Positions 19,905 to 28,549 of a stretch of 64,000 nucleotides of DNA are shown piece after piece. The position numbers and the translations under genes are program-made. How positions within the stretch are numbered: the stretch's first letter is position 1; each line of letters starts with the position of its first letter. Where the stretch lies: the NCBI GenBank assembly GCA_947303395.1, contig CAMYYD010000009.1, positions 23,677 through 87,676 of the forward strand, in the 5' to 3' direction. The notes beneath the pieces were generated by a model, which did not search any database, was not told the origin of the DNA, and worked only from the letters and a program-made list of their open reading frames with translations. Source of the stretch: an uncultured Bacteroidales bacterium (GTDB taxonomy: Bacteria > Bacteroidota > Bacteroidia > Bacteroidales > F082).

Positions 19905-22139
19905 TTATGCCTCCAATAACGTTAATGAATAATTATTACTATCAGAATGATTGAAAATCAAAATGTTAGATGGCTTATCGTCTGTGATATCATTAGGATT
20001 TGCAAACAGATGAGCCGGTATCTTTCCTGACTTTAGACATTGTGCGGCCACATAAAATCCTAGTCCCGACGCGGTGAAGCTTTCGCCAAATAAATGCTTG
20101 TATTTCAGTAACTTAGCATTGCCAAACAATTCTTTAGTCTCTGCCAGATAAGCCTCGTCGCTCTTATTATTTCCACTGATTCCGGTCATTATGAAATCTG
20201 CCTTGAATTCTGTTGCCACAGTCTTCAGTTTGTCCATTGTCGGCTTGTGTAACATCTTGAAATTCACCAATTTGCAAAGATAGTCATCACTCTTTGTGCC
20301 TAAAACTACCGACACTGCTGCCTCGCCGCACATCTCGTCGTCGTGTCCCATCATGCCGCCTTTTTTCAAGATGTTGTAAAACGTCGGGGTCATCTCATCG
20401 TGACCGCCAACGAGGGCTGAGTTTATCTTACCAAGGCGCATCTGTAAAACCGCGTCCTGCAAGGCGCTGTCAAACGAGATGCTTTTGTGCGCGTATGTCA
20501 CGTTGTAGCCGTGATTTTTCGTCTGAATTGCCACCAACGAGCTGATAGTGTTGTGTGTCGACTGCATGAAATAGGTCGGACTGAGCATCTGTTCGCCGTC
20601 TTTCGAGAGCGCATTGAGGAAAAACTCAGTGTTTTCAATGCATCCGTAGCCTGTTCCGGTGATGATGGCGTCAACTGTCTCCAATCCTGACGCTTTGATG
20701 GCTTCTTTCGAAGTCGCGATGGCTCGTTTCAGAATCTTACCCATCCTTCGAGCCTCGATAGGAGAGATGTAATCTTTGTAACTCGGGTCGATGGAGCGGT
20801 TGAAAGATTCTTGATACACAATAGGTTGCGACATCCAGTCTTCGCTTAATGGCTGCTGCACCGAGATTTGTTTCGCTGAAAGCACGTATAATGGCCCTTC
20901 GACAGGCTCAGGGAACTCACTGACATGCAAGTCGGTCACAGAGCTCGTCGAAGTGTTCGATATTAACAATGACGAGTCGTTGCCGCCGAAGCCGAAAGCG
21001 TTGCACAAAACATGCTTCAGCTCCTTCTTAACTGATTGATGCACAGGCACTATGCCGTCGTCCATCGGCTGCGACCAGTTCAAATTGACTGGCAAAAAAC
21101 CATTTTGCAATGCCAATATGCAGAACACGGCTTCTATTGATCCTGAAGCACTTGTGGTATGTCCGGTAAACTGTTTCGTCGACGACATTGGAGGCACGTT
21201 TTCTCCGAAAAGTCTCTTCACAGCATAACTTTCGCTCAAGTCGTTGTTTGGCGTTCCAGTGCCGTGTGCGTTGATGTAATCTATCCTATCTGGTTGAATG
21301 TCAGCGAGTTTCAACGCTTCTTTCATCGCTCTGAAGGCTCCCTCGCCATCAGGTGACGATGCCGTCTGATGGAAAGCGTCGCAGGCATTGCCGTAGCCTG
21401 AAAGTATGGCTTGAGCTTTCACTCCGCGCTTTTTCGCGCTTTCTTCCGATTCTAAAACGAGGTAAGCCGCGCCTTCGCCGAGGTTCAAGCCAGCGCGTGT
21501 GGCGTCAAACGGACGGCACCACTGCGTGTCCAAAATCATCAGCGAGTTGAATCCGTTGAGATGGAACTTGGTGATGCATTCGCTTCCTCCCACGACAACG
21601 ATGTCAGCTTCACCATTGCGTATCATGTTGGCTCCCAATATTATAGCGTTGGCTGCCGACGAACATGCTGTCGATAACGTGGTCACAAAAGCGAATTTCC
21701 CGAAGTGCTCGGCGGTCATCTCTGAACAACTTCCGCAGTCGTGAACGGCGATGTATTCCTTGTGATTTTCGTTGTTGACGTAGTCGAGGTAAAACTGCTC
21801 GCTCATGTCCATGCCGCCGACCGTCGTTCCTGAGATGAAACCGATGTTAGGAATCATCTCCGCGGTGATTTTCGCTTCCTTGAGTGCCTCGTCGAGGGCT
21901 ATCATGCCCATCAAAGCGGTGCGTGTGGCGATTGCATTATCGCTGATATTCATCAACTTACGCATCTCATCGTCGCTCATCTTGACCTCGCCAACAGGAA
22001 ACTCTTTATGCTCCGTCTTGAGGTAGACAAGCGGTCCCACACCGGTGCGGTTGTTAAGCAAAGCGTCTAAAGTTTGAGCCTTGCCACATCCGATCGCCGA
22101 AACGACGCCAGAACCCGTTATCAAAATCGGTTTCGTCAT
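19905..22139 (-). CDS. Ketosynthase fused to a chain-length-factor-like domain
   Basis: The 744-residue protein joins two thiolase-fold units. Residues 1-400 form a complete FabF-like ketosynthase with TACSSAAN (Cys159), NAHGTGTPNND (His292) and TGHTTSASG (His327), ending in GFGGNDSS. Residues 417-744 resemble the chain-length-factor-like family of aryl polyene clusters: it opens with YVLSAKQISVQQPLSED, has MQSTHNTISSLVAIQ and no active-site cysteine. In proteobacterial systems these are separate proteins that form a heterodimer. Here the linker (407-416, EFPEPVEGP) is encoded by a dispersed repeat. The complex should extend the polyene with malonyl-ACP. Stop-to-start spacing with the carrier protein gene upstream is zero. 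Confidence 0.9.
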   Translation of the reverse strand: MTKPILITGSGVVSAIGCGKAQTLDALLNNRTGVGPLVYLKTEHKEFPVGEVKMSDDEMRKLMNISDNAIATRTALMGMIALDEALKEAKITAEMIPNIGFISGTTVGGMDMSEQFYLDYVNNENHKEYIAVHDCGSCSEMTAEHFGKFAFVTTLSTACSSAANAIILGANMIRNGEADIVVVGGSECITKFHLNGFNSLMILDTQWCRPFDATRAGLNLGEGAAYLVLESEESAKKRGVKAQAILSGYGNACDAFHQTASSPDGEGAFRAMKEALKLADIQPDRIDYINAHGTGTPNNDLSESYAVKRLFGENVPPMSSTKQFTGHTTSASGSIEAVFCILALQNGFLPVNLNWSQPMDDGIVPVHQSVKKELKHVLCNAFGFGGNDSSLLISNTSTSSVTDLHVSEFPEPVEGPLYVLSAKQISVQQPLSEDWMSQPIVYQESFNRSIDPSYKDYISPIEARRMGKILKRAIATSKEAIKASGLETVDAIITGTGYGCIENTEFFLNALSKDGEQMLSPTYFMQSTHNTISSLVAIQTKNHGYNVTYAHKSISFDSALQDAVLQMRLGKINSALVGGHDEMTPTFYNILKKGGMMGHDDEMCGEAAVSVVLGTKSDDYLCKLVNFKMLHKPTMDKLKTVATEFKADFIMTGISGNNKSDEAYLAETKELFGNAKLLKYKHLFGESFTASGLGFYVAAQCLKSGKIPAHLFANPNDITDDKPSNILIFNHSDSNNYSLTLLEA
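20893..20918. repeat. Dispersed repeat at the ketosynthase/CLF junction
   Basis: The plus strand reads GG, then CCCTTCGACAGGCTCAGGGA, then ACTC. The 20-base core is identical to that in the exporter gene at 15937-15959. It encodes SEFPEPVEGP exactly between the two domains. Confidence 0.88.
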
Positions 22140-22397
22140 TTATTTTGTTCTGTTTTTCGCAATAAAATCTGCCATCACAGCGACCGACTTGAAAATCTCT
22201 TTGCCTTGTGTCGGGTCTTTCAACTTGATACCGTAATTTTTCTCCATCATCACGATAAGTTCAAGAGCGTCAATGCTGTCGAGACCGAGACCTTCGCCAA
22301 ATAATGATGCGTTCTCGTCGATGTCTTCCGGTTTCATGTCTTCAAGGTTCAAAGCCTCGATAATCTGCTGTTTCAGTGTGTAAATCAATTCGTCCAT
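22140..22397 (-). CDS. Acyl carrier protein 1 of the pigment cluster
   Basis: The 85-residue protein has the ACP four-helix pattern and the phosphopantetheine site GLGLDSIDAL with Ser41. It carries growing polyene or starter chains in the cytoplasm. The helix II region DALELIVMMEKNYGIKL is typical. Its stop directly abuts the ATG of the ketosynthase-CLF gene, so equimolar production is likely. Confidence 0.93.
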   Translation of the reverse strand: MDELIYTLKQQIIEALNLEDMKPEDIDENASLFGEGLGLDSIDALELIVMMEKNYGIKLKDPTQGKEIFKSVAVMADFIAKNRTK

Positions 22398-22417
22398 AAT
22401 TGTATTTTAGTTTAAAT

Positions 22418-22969
22418 TTATTTTTCCATTAAAAATATTTTCGCTTCAAAATGTTCCTCGTCTTCGCAATCGACCCAACCGCCGATAATGCTTGTAGTTA
22501 TTGGATCTTGGAATGCTAGTCTGAGATTTTTTTCTATGATTTTTTCGTCGTAATTTTCAATCACGATGAACGATGTCTCGCCGAAATACTTGTTTCTGAT
22601 GGCGATTTCGCCTGTCACGATGTTCGGCAAAGTATAAACGAACGCCGCCGGGCTAGGGAAGAAGTTGTCAGGATTTTGTATCGTCGACTGATAGTGTGTG
22701 TCGGCCTGCAACGAGGCGTTTCTGTTGAACAGGATGACGGCACGGTCTTCGCGAGGCTCAAAATCTCTGTTTCCTTCAATATTTAAAAGGAGTTCCGAAG
22801 CTATGAATCCTAATTTGCTCAAAGTATCCATTTTGAAAAACTTCGGATAATCTCCTATATATTTGCGATAAAGGTCGGTGAGCATTGTCGAACCGCTCTC
22901 ATTGTGTTCTAATGGATTACCATCAACAAGCACGTGCTCAGGAGTGATTATGACGCTATGTTTCATCAT
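22418..22969 (-). CDS. Half-length ketosynthase-like protein without catalytic residues
   Basis: The 183-residue protein looks like the N-terminal half of a ketosynthase: FFPSPAAFVYTLPNIVTGEIAIRNKYFG (about residues 104-131) matches the ketosynthase strand before the nucleophile. Where the cysteine motif should be there is SFIVIENYDEK, and the C-terminal His/His half is absent. It may be a structural partner or a regulator of the ketosynthase complex. The gene overlaps the ketosynthase gene upstream by 4 bases. I infer the relation from pattern only; a profile search would settle it. Confidence 0.6.
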   Translation of the reverse strand: MMKHSVIITPEHVLVDGNPLEHNESGSTMLTDLYRKYIGDYPKFFKMDTLSKLGFIASELLLNIEGNRDFEPREDRAVILFNRNASLQADTHYQSTIQNPDNFFPSPAAFVYTLPNIVTGEIAIRNKYFGETSFIVIENYDEKIIEKNLRLAFQDPITTSIIGGWVDCEDEEHFEAKIFLMEK

Positions 22970-24084
22970 TTGAGACCTCCTTTCTCCATGAGAAGTGCCG
23001 CATTGCAGCCTCCAAATCCTGATAAAAGCTTGATGAAAGCGCGTTTTTCGGTTGCTCTGTTTTGATTTGAAATGTCAAGCGGATGTGTCACACCTAATGT
23101 ATCGAAACCTCTGGTACCCAATATGTTATGATCATCGACGGCTTGCATCGAGATGATGGTTTCGAGCACACCCGCAGCTCCCATTGTGTGACCGTAATAT
23201 CCTTTCAGTGAGTTGACGGGAACGCCAGCCAAACCTGCTCTTTCGATGGCTATCGACTCCATCTCGTCGTTGTATAAAGTCGCAGTTCCATGTGCATTGA
23301 TAAGCGCCAGTTTCTCAGGTTTTAGGTCGCCTAATGCAACCCTCAAAGCCCTAAAACTGCCTTCTCCAACGCGTGACGGTCCCGAAATGTGGTTGGCATC
23401 GTTTCTTATCGAACCTCGACACGCAACCCATTCATTTTCACTGACTTCATCTTTCTTTGTGTAAATAATAGTCGCAGCGGCATCGCCTAAATTTAATCCA
23501 CAACGATTTGCGTCGAAAGGCTTGCATTCTTCAGGCGACAATGCCTTAAACGATTGAAAACCAGACACTATGAACGCCGACTGCACATCAACGCCGCAAA
23601 CGACGACGTAGTCATATTCGCCGTTTTCAAGATATCTCATCGCTTCAATCTGTGCGCAAACGCCTGAAATACAAGCATTTGAAACCACGATAGGCTCGTT
23701 AGGATTACCAAAGTGCTTTGTAACCTCTCTTGCCATCATTCCGAGGCGAACTCGTTCTTGTGGAAAGCCGTTTTCACGCTTGTCGAGCAAGAAAACATTG
23801 CCTTTGGTCGTAGAAATGATGAATAGCACCTTCGACGACTTGACATCAATATCCGTATTCTCTAAAGCCTTTGATATTGAAGTAATTACAATCTGTTCGT
23901 CGATTGTATATCTATCGTCTGTGAACGCGTTTCTGTCAAGCAACGATGCCACGAAAGGCTCTGGCAGACTCCACAGTCCGTTGTATTTCCTCAACGCCGA
24001 CTTGCCCGACTTCACCGCAGCGTAGTTTTCCGCAGTGGTGCTGCCGAGTGGCGAGATGATGTTATGTGCTACACAGACTATCAT
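22966..24084 (-). CDS. Beta-ketoacyl-ACP synthase
   Basis: The 372-residue ketosynthase has the nucleophile in VSNACISGVCAQ (Cys138), the histidines in NAHGTATLYNDE (His265) and GYYGHTMGAAG (His299), and the C-terminal GFGGCNAALL. The length is slightly below a standard FabF (about 410). It probably performs chain initiation or a set of elongation rounds. It lies 2 bases after the Glu-bearing dehydratase gene and overlaps the half-ketosynthase start. Confidence 0.9.
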   Translation of the reverse strand: MIVCVAHNIISPLGSTTAENYAAVKSGKSALRKYNGLWSLPEPFVASLLDRNAFTDDRYTIDEQIVITSISKALENTDIDVKSSKVLFIISTTKGNVFLLDKRENGFPQERVRLGMMAREVTKHFGNPNEPIVVSNACISGVCAQIEAMRYLENGEYDYVVVCGVDVQSAFIVSGFQSFKALSPEECKPFDANRCGLNLGDAAATIIYTKKDEVSENEWVACRGSIRNDANHISGPSRVGEGSFRALRVALGDLKPEKLALINAHGTATLYNDEMESIAIERAGLAGVPVNSLKGYYGHTMGAAGVLETIISMQAVDDHNILGTRGFDTLGVTHPLDISNQNRATEKRAFIKLLSGFGGCNAALLMEKGGLK

Positions 24085-24086
24085 TG

Positions 24087-24524
24087 CTAATCCTTTGATT
24101 CTTTGTCGGTTAACGCTATTTTCATGCTGGCGCGGACGATTTCTTCGTCGCCGATTCTTACAACTGCCTCTACCAACGTCATTAGCATGACTTCGCTAAT
24201 CAATTCTATTGTTGTCACGAGTCTTTCACCAACTTTAGGCGTCCTCAAAATGTTGAGGTTGCTAATCGCCCCGATGACTCCGATTTTCACCGTGCCGCCT
24301 TTGCATAAGTTGATATAACCTATCCTCGCAGCGCACGACTGTGCAATGTTTTCTACCAATCCTGACGATGTAAGTCGTTCATCCTCAACGAAAATATTAT
24401 CTTCACGAATGGTCAACTCGGTTACGGCAAACACCTCGTCGCAAGACACCAACCTGTCGATCATCACGAAAGGCGGGCGCTGCGGCAAAAGCTCATTTAG
24501 CGTTATTTCCTCGATTTTTTTCAT
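24087..24524 (-). CDS. Hotdog-fold dehydratase, Glu-bearing subunit
   Basis: The 145-residue protein has the FabZ-type opening LLPQRPPFVMIDR and the helix SSGLVENIAQSCAARIGY with Glu58, equal to the catalytic acid of FabZ. The GHFPG segment with the catalytic His is replaced by IFVEDERL, so it should be inactive alone. See the His-bearing partner at 18586-18963. I prefer the ATG at 24524, because it makes an ATGA overlap with the acyltransferase stop; a TTG at 24533 would be longer. Confidence 0.82.
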   Translation of the reverse strand: MKKIEEITLNELLPQRPPFVMIDRLVSCDEVFAVTELTIREDNIFVEDERLTSSGLVENIAQSCAARIGYINLCKGGTVKIGVIGAISNLNILRTPKVGERLVTTIELISEVMLMTLVEAVVRIGDEEIVRASMKIALTDKESKD

Positions 24525-25375
24525 TGTTCCCAAAAATCAAAATAGTTGAACCATTGTGTTGGGTATTTTCTTACGATTTCTTCGAGATTATTGGCAAAAT
24601 CCTGTGCATTCCTAATTCCGCGGACGTAGGCGTGATAAGTTTTGTAACTTTCCTTCATCACGAAGACTGCCAGCATCGATACGTTTTTCTTGGATGCTAA
24701 TGCGAATGCTCCCATCGGGAATCTTGCTTTCTCACCGAAAAACTGACATTCAACAGCTTTCTGCGAGCCGAAGATTCTGTCAGCAGGCATGCTCACAATC
24801 TCGCCGTTGTCGATGGCGTTGTTCAGCAAAAACAGATGCGACATGTCTTCTTTCACCGGAATCATGCTCATGTTGTTTTGCGACAGCATCCTCTGACGGT
24901 TTTCCATCACTGTGGCAGTCTCGCCTGCATACACTAAAGCGTTGAATCTCTTTGATTTAGGTTTTAATGAATACCCCGCAATCTCGTAATTTCCAACATG
25001 ACTGCTCAAGTTTACAAAACCTTCAGGATGCGTCTCCAACTCATCCATAAGCTCTTGACCTTCAGTGATGAAGTGATATTTTTTGCCTGCATAAACGCCG
25101 AAACGGTCTAAAATGATCTGACCGAAACGGAAATGGTTGGCATAGACCTTCCAAAATGATTTCCATCGTCCAAATTGTATCCTTTCTCGGAAGAAACGAT
25201 ACATCGCTTTATAGCCTTTTCTATTGAAAATCATATAGAAAGGCACAACTAACGCCATCACTCCGTATGGTAGCCACAATGGAACCACGCGGAACATGGC
25301 GATGAGCGATCGCTGCATCCAAGGCTGTCCGTCAGTCTTGCCCGACCATTCGTTATGTTGCAGAGCGTCGGCCAT
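24521..25375 (-). CDS. LpxL/HtrB-like lipid acyltransferase
   Basis: The 284-residue protein has an N-terminal membrane anchor (FRVVPLWLPYGVMALVVPFYMIF) and the HX4E active site SSHVGNYE, followed by MPADRIFGSQK. This is the lysophospholipid acyltransferase family of lipid A secondary acyltransferases. In aryl polyene clusters this type probably moves the polyenoyl or a fatty acyl group to the lipid anchor at the inner membrane. The next gene downstream starts in its stop codon (ATGA). Confidence 0.85.
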   Translation of the reverse strand: MADALQHNEWSGKTDGQPWMQRSLIAMFRVVPLWLPYGVMALVVPFYMIFNRKGYKAMYRFFRERIQFGRWKSFWKVYANHFRFGQIILDRFGVYAGKKYHFITEGQELMDELETHPEGFVNLSSHVGNYEIAGYSLKPKSKRFNALVYAGETATVMENRQRMLSQNNMSMIPVKEDMSHLFLLNNAIDNGEIVSMPADRIFGSQKAVECQFFGEKARFPMGAFALASKKNVSMLAVFVMKESYKTYHAYVRGIRNAQDFANNLEEIVRKYPTQWFNYFDFWEQ

Positions 25376-25378
25376 CCG

Positions 25379-25621
25379 TTAGGCTGTCTTCTTCTCGATA
25401 TAATCGCAGAACTGACTGAATGTCTTGACGTTAGCCATCTCTTCGGTCTTAATCTTGAAACCGAATTTGCGCTCGACGATGACCACGATGTCAACGAAAT
25501 CGAGACTGTCGATGCCGATGTCTTCCTTCAGACGTGCCTCCGGCTTAATCTTTTCCTCGTCAAGTTCAAGATCCTCAATCATGAACTCCTTAACTTTTGC
25601 TTCAATTTCTTCTCTTTTCAT
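25379..25621 (-). CDS. Acyl carrier protein 2 of the pigment cluster
   Basis: The 80-residue protein carries EDIGIDSLDFVDIVV with Ser39 as phosphopantetheine site. It differs clearly from ACP1, which suggests distinct tasks such as starter loading versus elongation. It lies 3 bases before the acyltransferase start and 19 after the methyltransferase. Confidence 0.93.
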   Translation of the reverse strand: MKREEIEAKVKEFMIEDLELDEEKIKPEARLKEDIGIDSLDFVDIVVIVERKFGFKIKTEEMANVKTFSQFCDYIEKKTA

Positions 25622-25640
25622 ATCAAAAAACTTAATACTT

Positions 25641-26741
25641 TCAACTATTAACTTTACAAACCATTATTGAATGTCCATGTCCCAATCCGTCGTATATTGT
25701 CTCGACCTCCAATCCTGCTTTCTTCACCAATCTTTCCATATCGTCAGAATGGTACATCTTGCTGTTTCCATTAGCCAAAGCTGTGAAATACAACGATGTC
25801 ATCGTTAGCGCGAATGCTGCGGCAGGGTAGTTCTGGCGGTCCCAGAATGTCTCCATGATGCACAAACGGCTGTCCTTATCCATGATTTTTGCCGCTCTTG
25901 AAACGATGCTCAGAATCTCGTCCTCGCCGAAACAGTCAAGGAACTGGCTCATCCAGATGATATCGTAATGCTTGTTTGTCGGGAACTGCTGGGCATTGTC
26001 AAGCAAATTAATTCCATAGCCGTCGATGCGCTCGAAGCCTTTTTTGCCTTTGGTGAAGTTTTTCATCATCTCGAGCTGCTGCGGCAGATCCATGATGGTG
26101 ACGTTGACATTTTCGTCGAAATCGACGCAACGAAGTGCCCAACGGCCTGTGTTCCCGCCCACATCGAGCAAGGTCTTCGGCTTATTGCTGAACACAATCT
26201 GCAATGCCTGATCAAATGAATGGTCGGAGTAGAAATGGTCGAAACCGAACCAGCTTTTTTGAACGTCAGCAGGCAGCTGTGATAAGCCTTCATAGATCGT
26301 CGGCCAGTCGCCGAAATGCTCCAAACCTGCAGGTTTTCCTTCTTTCAGAGCCTCTTCAAGCTTGAACCATCCCTCGTAGTTGACATCATGGTTGAAGTCG
26401 ATATTTACGCGGATGGCAGGGTCGGTGAGTAGGAAGAAACCGGTCTTCGACATGGAGAAACGGTCGGTGTCTTTGTCCAAAATCACCAATCCGATGCAGA
26501 GTGAGCCTTCCATCAAAACCTTAACGGCGTAGTCAGAAAGTCCAGTCTTTGCTGCTATTTCAGCCATTGTCATGCCTTTTTCACAGTCGCGAAGCATGTC
26601 GAGGATGCCGAATTTAATCATCAAACGGCCTACTTGAAAGATGATAGGACCAAAGGCGATGTAATAAGCCATCTCCTGGGCTTCACCAGCGCGTTTGTGC
26701 TCTTCCGTATATGCCTTCTCAAGGCCAGGAAACAATTTCAT
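25641..26741 (-). CDS. SAM-dependent methyltransferase (O-methyltransferase 2-like)
   Basis: The 366-residue protein has an N-terminal winged-helix dimerisation domain (MTMAEIAAKTGLSDYAVKVL, about 57-76) and a C-terminal SAM-binding domain: TLLDVGGNTGRWALR at 190-204, VTIMDLPQQLEMM and YDIIWMSQFLDCF. This is the plant-COMT/antibiotic O-methyltransferase layout. In this locus it could methylate the phenol oxygen of the aryl head group, as aryl polyenes often carry a methylated ring; that is inference. Confidence 0.85.
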   Translation of the reverse strand: MKLFPGLEKAYTEEHKRAGEAQEMAYYIAFGPIIFQVGRLMIKFGILDMLRDCEKGMTMAEIAAKTGLSDYAVKVLMEGSLCIGLVILDKDTDRFSMSKTGFFLLTDPAIRVNIDFNHDVNYEGWFKLEEALKEGKPAGLEHFGDWPTIYEGLSQLPADVQKSWFGFDHFYSDHSFDQALQIVFSNKPKTLLDVGGNTGRWALRCVDFDENVNVTIMDLPQQLEMMKNFTKGKKGFERIDGYGINLLDNAQQFPTNKHYDIIWMSQFLDCFGEDEILSIVSRAAKIMDKDSRLCIMETFWDRQNYPAAAFALTMTSLYFTALANGNSKMYHSDDMERLVKKAGLEVETIYDGLGHGHSIMVCKVNS

Positions 26742-26743
26742 TT

Positions 26744-27970
26744 TTAATGTATTTTCTTGATTATCAATGCACTATTCGTTCCACCAAAACCAAAAGAGTT
26801 GGAAAGGATAGTTTCTAATTCTTTGTTTGTCGTCTTGTTGATGATATTCAAGCCTTCCGAATATTCGTCAGGATGCTCGAAGTTGATGTTCGGGGCAATG
26901 AACTTGCCTTGCATCATGAGGATGCTGTAGACGATTTCGCTTGCACCTGCCATCCAGCACTCGTGTCCTGTCATCGATTTTGTTGATGAGATAGGGGTTT
27001 TTGTGGCTTGGAACAGTCGTTTTAATGCTAATGCCTCGAACATATCGCCTTGCGGTGTCGAGGTGGCGTGAGCGTTCACGTAGTCGATGTCTTCGGCTGT
27101 CACACCAGCTTCGTTCATGGCGCGTGACATGGCGCGATAGCACCCGTCTTCGCTCGGTTGTGAGATGTGACTCTCGCCGTTCGACGAGAATCCGTAACCG
27201 CAGACTTCTGCCAGGATTGTTGCTCCGCGAGCGATTGCGTGGTCATAGTCCTCGAGTACTAATGCTGCTGCACCGCCACTTGGAACGAGCCCGTCACGGT
27301 CTTTGTCAAATGGGCGAGAGGCTTTTGTCGGCTCGTCTGTTCTTGTCGAGAACGCGCTGATGCCGTCGAAGCTGCCCATTGAGAGGTAGTTGGTCTCCTG
27401 AGCACCGCCGCAAAGCACCATGTCCTGCAAACCGTTGCGAATCAATAAAGCACCTAAACCTATTGAGTGTGAGCCACTTGCACAGGCGGCGCTGATAGTC
27501 ATGTTTATCCCTTTGAGATGGAAGATGGTCGAGAGGTTCATCGTCACGGTGGAGTTCATCGACTGGAAAATCGCCGACGAGCCAATCAAAGTGGTGTCTT
27601 TCTTTTCCAAAGCGATTTCATGTGACTCGATGACGGCTTTTGCAGAAGAATCGTTGCCAAAGAGCACACCAATCTCGTTGTTTAACAGATATTCCTCAGT
27701 GATTTTTGCTTGCTCGAAAGCCTCCAACGTTGCCATGTAAGCGTATTCGCCTTCTTCAGCAAGGTACATGCGGAGCTTTCTGTCGAGTTTGCCTTTCAAT
27801 TGTGGCTTCTCCACAATGCCTGTCAGAGGCGAACGATAGCCGTATTCGATGCGCTGCGGGTCGATGCCTATGCCCGACTTGCCTTCACGCAACGCCATGC
27901 TGACTTCTTCTTTATTTTTTCCCAGACATGACCAAATTCCCATGCCGGTGATGACTACTCTTCTTGCCAT
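26744..27970 (-). CDS. Beta-ketoacyl-ACP synthase (FabF-like)
   Basis: The 408-residue protein has AACASGSHSIG (Cys163), VNAHATSTPQGD (His301), KSMTGHECWMAG (His336) and GFGGTNSAL. Motifs and length are those of a complete ketosynthase. It is the first ketosynthase of the operon and differs from the two others, so the set may divide initiation and elongation. It is 2 bases upstream of the methyltransferase gene. Confidence 0.92.
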   Translation of the reverse strand: MARRVVITGMGIWSCLGKNKEEVSMALREGKSGIGIDPQRIEYGYRSPLTGIVEKPQLKGKLDRKLRMYLAEEGEYAYMATLEAFEQAKITEEYLLNNEIGVLFGNDSSAKAVIESHEIALEKKDTTLIGSSAIFQSMNSTVTMNLSTIFHLKGINMTISAACASGSHSIGLGALLIRNGLQDMVLCGGAQETNYLSMGSFDGISAFSTRTDEPTKASRPFDKDRDGLVPSGGAAALVLEDYDHAIARGATILAEVCGYGFSSNGESHISQPSEDGCYRAMSRAMNEAGVTAEDIDYVNAHATSTPQGDMFEALALKRLFQATKTPISSTKSMTGHECWMAGASEIVYSILMMQGKFIAPNINFEHPDEYSEGLNIINKTTNKELETILSNSFGFGGTNSALIIKKIH

Positions 27971-27980
27971 AACTTAATAT

Positions 27981-28535
27981 TTACCACTCAATACCTAATC
28001 TGAATGCAATGCCGGAATTATTATATTTTATTTCATGATACTCATATTGTAACACTCCATTTTCATCATAATAATCTCTACCATATCCAGCGTAGATATT
28101 ATCATAATAAGTTCCTGTTACCATCAAATTTATCGCAAAATCACGTTTTGAAGCAAAACGCACGCCAACGGCAATATCGCCATATGGTTTTACATTGCTC
28201 GATACGAAAGATCCTAAACGCAAGCCTAAAACCGGACTCGTTGTTCTGTCGTTAAAGAAAACATACCTGAGATTGGCATATATCGGTATTAATGTTCTTT
28301 TGTTGTTTATATCGAGACTCAAGCCAATGCCGACATACATGTGTCCATTCATATAAAAACCATGTGTTGTCGAAAGATTGATGGTGTTATCGGTATTCTC
28401 GTTAAAAACGAAAGTGTTTCCATATTCCAAAAATCCTTGATAACCGCTTGGAACGCGCACGTTGGTCTCCTGTTCCTGGGCGAAGGCACTCGCTGTCATT
28501 AACAGCACAATTGTTAATAGCAATAGTTTTTTCAT
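27981..28535 (-). CDS. Small outer-membrane beta-barrel-like protein
   Basis: A signal peptide (KKLLLLTIVLLMTASAFAQ) precedes about 165 residues of alternating, aromatic-rich strands (MYVGIGLSLDI, IPIYANLRYVFF, DIAVGVRFAS, INLMVTGTYYD) and a C-terminal GIAFRLGIEW, as in small 8-stranded barrels. It is probably in the outer membrane. Its place in the pigment operon (10 and 14 bases to neighbours) suggests a role where the pigment is displayed, but I know no specific family. Confidence 0.7.
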   Translation of the reverse strand: MKKLLLLTIVLLMTASAFAQEQETNVRVPSGYQGFLEYGNTFVFNENTDNTINLSTTHGFYMNGHMYVGIGLSLDINNKRTLIPIYANLRYVFFNDRTTSPVLGLRLGSFVSSNVKPYGDIAVGVRFASKRDFAINLMVTGTYYDNIYAGYGRDYYDENGVLQYEYHEIKYNNSGIAFRLGIEW

Positions 28536-28549
28536 AGTATTATTTTTTT

